A DNA stretch of 7,000 nucleotides from Actinomycetes bacterium. Lineage in GTDB: Bacteria > Actinomycetota > Actinomycetes > Actinomycetales > Cellulomonadaceae. The position numbers were made by a program, and so were the translations under genes. Numbering within the stretch: the stretch's first letter is position 1; each line of letters opens with the position of its first letter. Under the pieces are notes generated by a model, which saw only the letters and a list, made by a program, of their open reading frames with translations, was not told the DNA's origin and did not search any database. The stretch covers positions 1 to 7,000 of the forward strand of contig JAEYUL010000011.1 of assembly GCA_023432565.1 (NCBI GenBank). Reading direction: 5' to 3'. Shown here piece by piece: positions 4,825-7,000 of this stretch.

Positions 4825-5487
4825 TCAGGCCCAGATCGTGGACGCGAGGTCCCGCAGCGCGGCGATCTCTGCCGCGACGTCGTCGGCGCCGTACACCGCG
4901 GACCCCGCGACGAACACGTCGGCGCCCGCCTGCGCGATGCGGGCGATCGTCTCGCGCGAGACGCCGCCGTCGACCTGCAGCCACGTCTGCGTACCGGCCC
5001 GTGTGATCGCCTCGCGTGCCCGGCGCACCTTCGGCAGCGTGCCCTCGATGAACGACTGGCCGCCGAACCCCGGCTCGACCGTCATCACCAGGATCATGTC
5101 GAGCTCCGGCAGCAGGTCGACGAACGGCTCGATCGGCGAGGCAGGACGCAGCGCGACGCCCGCTCGCGCGCCCAGGCTGCGCAGCTCACGTGCGAGGCGT
5201 ACGGGCGCCTGCGTGGCCTCGGCGTGGAACGTCACCGAGGCGGCACCCGCCTGCGCGAACTGCGGCGCCCACCGGTCGGCGTCCTCGATCATCAGGTGCA
5301 CGTCGACGGGGACGGGCGAGACCTGGACGATCCGCTCGACGACCGGCAGCCCGAGCGTGAGGTTCGGCACGAAGTGGTTGTCCATCACGTCCACGTGCAC
5401 GAGGTCCGCGGTCGCGATCCGCGCGAGCTCGCGCTCGAGGTTCAGGAAGTCGGCGGACAGGATGCTGGGCGCGATCTTGACGGGCAC
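4825..5487 (-). CDS. rpe: Ribulose-phosphate 3-epimerase
   Basis: Rpe interconverts ribulose 5-phosphate and xylulose 5-phosphate in the pentose phosphate pathway; its substrate is also the precursor used by the DHBP synthase half of RibBA. The 220-residue protein is a complete TIM barrel of normal length. It opens MPVKIAPSILSADF and shows HVDVMDNHFVPNLT (31-44), DVHLMIE (62-68), VEPGFGGQSF (137-146), VDGGVS (172-177) and VAGSAVYG (193-200). The metal ligands are His31, Asp33, His64 and Asp173, with Asp33 and Asp173 as the acid-base pair. The start is GTG 5487-5485; it is the only choice because an in-frame TAG lies four codons upstream. The Shine-Dalgarno is poor (GGCTGGT), which may mean modest or coupled translation. 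rsmB ends 53 bases upstream on the same strand, so cotranscription is likely. Confidence 0.97.
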   Translation of the reverse strand: MPVKIAPSILSADFLNLERELARIATADLVHVDVMDNHFVPNLTLGLPVVERIVQVSPVPVDVHLMIEDADRWAPQFAQAGAASVTFHAEATQAPVRLARELRSLGARAGVALRPASPIEPFVDLLPELDMILVMTVEPGFGGQSFIEGTLPKVRRAREAITRAGTQTWLQVDGGVSRETIARIAQAGADVFVAGSAVYGADDVAAEIAALRDLASTIWA

Positions 5488-5540
5488 CGGACCAGCCTAA
5501 CGACGCGCCCGTCGGGTGCGTGCGCCGCACCGCCGAGCGG

Positions 5541-7000
5541 TCACCGGCGCCGCAGCAGCGTCAGGTGCATCGCGTCGGTGCCGTGCACGTGCGGCCACAG
5601 CTGCAGGTCGGACCGGTCCCCGACGAGGTCCAGGGGGCCGGCGGCGACCTCGCGCGCGACCGCACGCGCGTCGAGCACCTCGACGTCGAGACCGTCCTTG
5701 GCCGCTGCACGGACCGCGTCCGTCACGACGAGGCGTGTCTCGACGAGGTGCGGCGAGCACGTCACGTACGCGACGACGCCGCCGGGCCGGACCGTGCGCA
5801 CCGCCGAGCCCAGGAGTTCGCGCTGCAGCCCCGCGAGTCCCGCGAGGTCGGCGGGCGTGCGGCGCCACCGCGACTCGGGACGACGACGCAGCGCGCCCAG
5901 CCCCGTGCACGGGGCGTCGACCATGACGCGGTCGTACGCGCCGGGCTCGGCCGTGCCGAACGCGCGCCCGTCACCGGTCCGCACGTCCTCGACCGCGCTG
6001 CCGGCCACGGCCCGCAGCGCCTGCTCGACGAGGCGGGCGCGATGCGGCTGGACCTCGTTGGCGACCAGGCGCGCGCCGCGGCCGGCCGCCAGCGCCGCGA
6101 GCAGCGAGGCCTTGCCGCCCGGACCCGCGCACAGGTCGAGCCAGCGCTCGTCGCGACCGACGAGCGGTGCGGCGGCCAGGGCGAGCGTGACCAGCTGGCT
6201 GCCCTCGTCCTGGACACCGGCGCGGCCCGTGCGCACCGCGGGGACACCCGCAGGGTCGCCGCCACCGGGGAGCACCGCGTAGGGCGAGACCCGACCGGGT
6301 GCCGCGCCCGGCCCGATCTGCTCGGCGACCTCGTCGGGCGTCACCAGGCCCGGCCGCGCGACCAGCGCGACCCGGGGAGCCGCGTTGTCGGCGGCCAGCA
6401 GCGCCGCGACCTCGTCCGCAGGGCGTCCGTCCCCGACGAGGGCCTCGCGCAGGGCGCGCACGATCCACGCCGGGTGGCTCTCGGTCACCGCGAGCCGGGT
6501 CAGCGGGTCGTCGCCGGCCGGGTCCGCGGCGTCCCCGATCAGCTCGAGCCACTGCGCGACCTCCTGGCGCGAGATCGCCCGCAGCACCGCGTTGACGAAC
6601 TGCGACGCACCCGTCCCGACGCGCGAGCGCGCGAGCCCGACGGTCTGGGACACCGCCGCGTGCGCCGGCACACGCATGCCGAGCAGCTGGTGGGCGCCCA
6701 GCCGCAGCAGGTCGAGCACGGGTGGGTCGACGGCCGCCACGTCGCGTCCGGCGGCCTGCTCGACGACCGCGTCGTACCGCCCGCGCAGGCGCAAGGTCCC
6801 GTACGTCAGCTCGGTCGCGAACGCCGCGTCGCGGCCCTCGATCCCCCGCTCGCGCAGCAACGGCGGCAGCACGAGGTTCGCGTACGAGTCGCCCTCGTCG
6901 ACCGCGCGCAGCACGTCGTACGCCGTCGCGCGCGCGACGTCCGCCGTCCGCGCACGCTGCGACGGTGCCTGCGCCGACCGCTGCCCACGCCCCTCGGCAC
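5541..7000 (-). CDS. rsmB: 16S rRNA (cytosine(967)-C(5))-methyltransferase RsmB family, partial at 5' end
   Basis: This SAM-dependent enzyme methylates C967 (E. coli numbering) of 16S rRNA. The frame is open from the window edge (first whole codon 6998-6996), giving 485 visible residues; the start lies outside. Numbering from that codon, a NusB-like RNA-binding domain covers about 15-160 (ATAYDVLRAVDEGDSYANLV, then RDAAFATELTYGTLR). The Rossmann-fold catalytic domain has the SAM motif LDLCAGPGGK at 287-296, motif IV DAPCTGLGALRRRPESRW at 361-378 with Cys364, and motif VI YVTCSPHLVE at 411-420 with Cys414. In RCMT enzymes the motif VI cysteine is the nucleophile and the motif IV cysteine releases the product; both are present. 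A GTG at 6914 is only internal, because homology continues upstream. The rsmB-rpe-rib order is common in actinobacteria. Confidence 0.95.
   Translation of the reverse strand, partial: AEGRGQRSAQAPSQRARTADVARATAYDVLRAVDEGDSYANLVLPPLLRERGIEGRDAAFATELTYGTLRLRGRYDAVVEQAAGRDVAAVDPPVLDLLRLGAHQLLGMRVPAHAAVSQTVGLARSRVGTGASQFVNAVLRAISRQEVAQWLELIGDAADPAGDDPLTRLAVTESHPAWIVRALREALVGDGRPADEVAALLAADNAAPRVALVARPGLVTPDEVAEQIGPGAAPGRVSPYAVLPGGGDPAGVPAVRTGRAGVQDEGSQLVTLALAAAPLVGRDERWLDLCAGPGGKASLLAALAAGRGARLVANEVQPHRARLVEQALRAVAGSAVEDVRTGDGRAFGTAEPGAYDRVMVDAPCTGLGALRRRPESRWRRTPADLAGLAGLQRELLGSAVRTVRPGGVVAYVTCSPHLVETRLVVTDAVRAAAKDGLDVEVLDARAVAREVAAGPLDLVGDRSDLQLWPHVHGTDAMHLTLLRRR

Noticed and set aside
3223..5006. 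Long plus-strand frames opposite ribD, the riboswitch and rpe
   Set aside because: They are composition artefacts of high-GC DNA, rich in Arg/Ala/Pro/Ser with no domain, and lie opposite well-supported minus-strand genes.
5541..6914. RsmB starting at the GTG at 6914
   Set aside because: The frame is open to the window edge and the upstream residues (ARTADVARATAYD) fit the family N-terminal helix, so the gene is partial here.
1..7000. CRISPR array, tRNA or rRNA genes
   Set aside because: No regularly spaced repeats were seen beyond the two IS21 terminal units, and no tRNA-like cloverleaf or rRNA sequence was recognised on either strand.

Overview
The window is very GC-rich and reads almost entirely on the minus strand. 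Gene order (rsmB, rpe, FMN riboswitch, ribD, ribE, ribBA, ribH, then a ribM/pnuC-type gene), GTG starts and protein style point to a high-GC actinobacterium, most like Micrococcales/Cellulomonadaceae. That placement is inference from gene content and style; no database search was run.

Layout, following transcription from right to left. The 3' part of rsmB (16S rRNA m5C methyltransferase) enters at position 7000 and ends at 5541. rpe (ribulose-5-phosphate 3-epimerase) occupies 5487-4825. A short intergenic region leads into an FMN riboswitch (RFN element) at 4737-4596. After it comes an 84-nt structured leader that carries the ribosome binding site of ribD. ribD, ribE, ribBA and ribH follow with no gaps: ribD/ribE abut (TGAATG), and ribE/ribBA and ribBA/ribH overlap by ATGA. 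Together they encode the whole route from GTP and ribulose 5-phosphate to riboflavin, apart from the pyrimidine phosphatase step. rpe is adjacent and acts on the pentose phosphate used by the RibB half. A fifth gene, a ribM/pnuC-family transporter coupled to ribH by GTGA, is broken: after about 53 residues homology stops near position 815.

The left 815 bases are a mobile-element scar. From right to left they hold an anonymous 250-bp segment fused to the broken transporter, the 5' end of an IS3-family element (about 561-405) with a fragment of orfA, and the end of an IS21-family element (404 to the window edge). The IS21 end carries two 20-bp terminal repeats and the first 110 codons of istA. 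The layers are nested: the IS21 element sits inside the IS3 orfA, and the IS3 end sits against older foreign DNA.

The most interesting points are the loss of the presumed riboflavin importer from an otherwise intact riboflavin operon, and the expression platform of the riboswitch. In the latter, a perfect 13-nt complement to the 5' strand of aptamer helix P1, together with a CCTCCC segment that can pair with either the aptamer or the ribD Shine-Dalgarno, suggests a translational switch with two exclusive folds. I saw no entirely new system; most of the window is an ordinary housekeeping operon with a disrupted tail.
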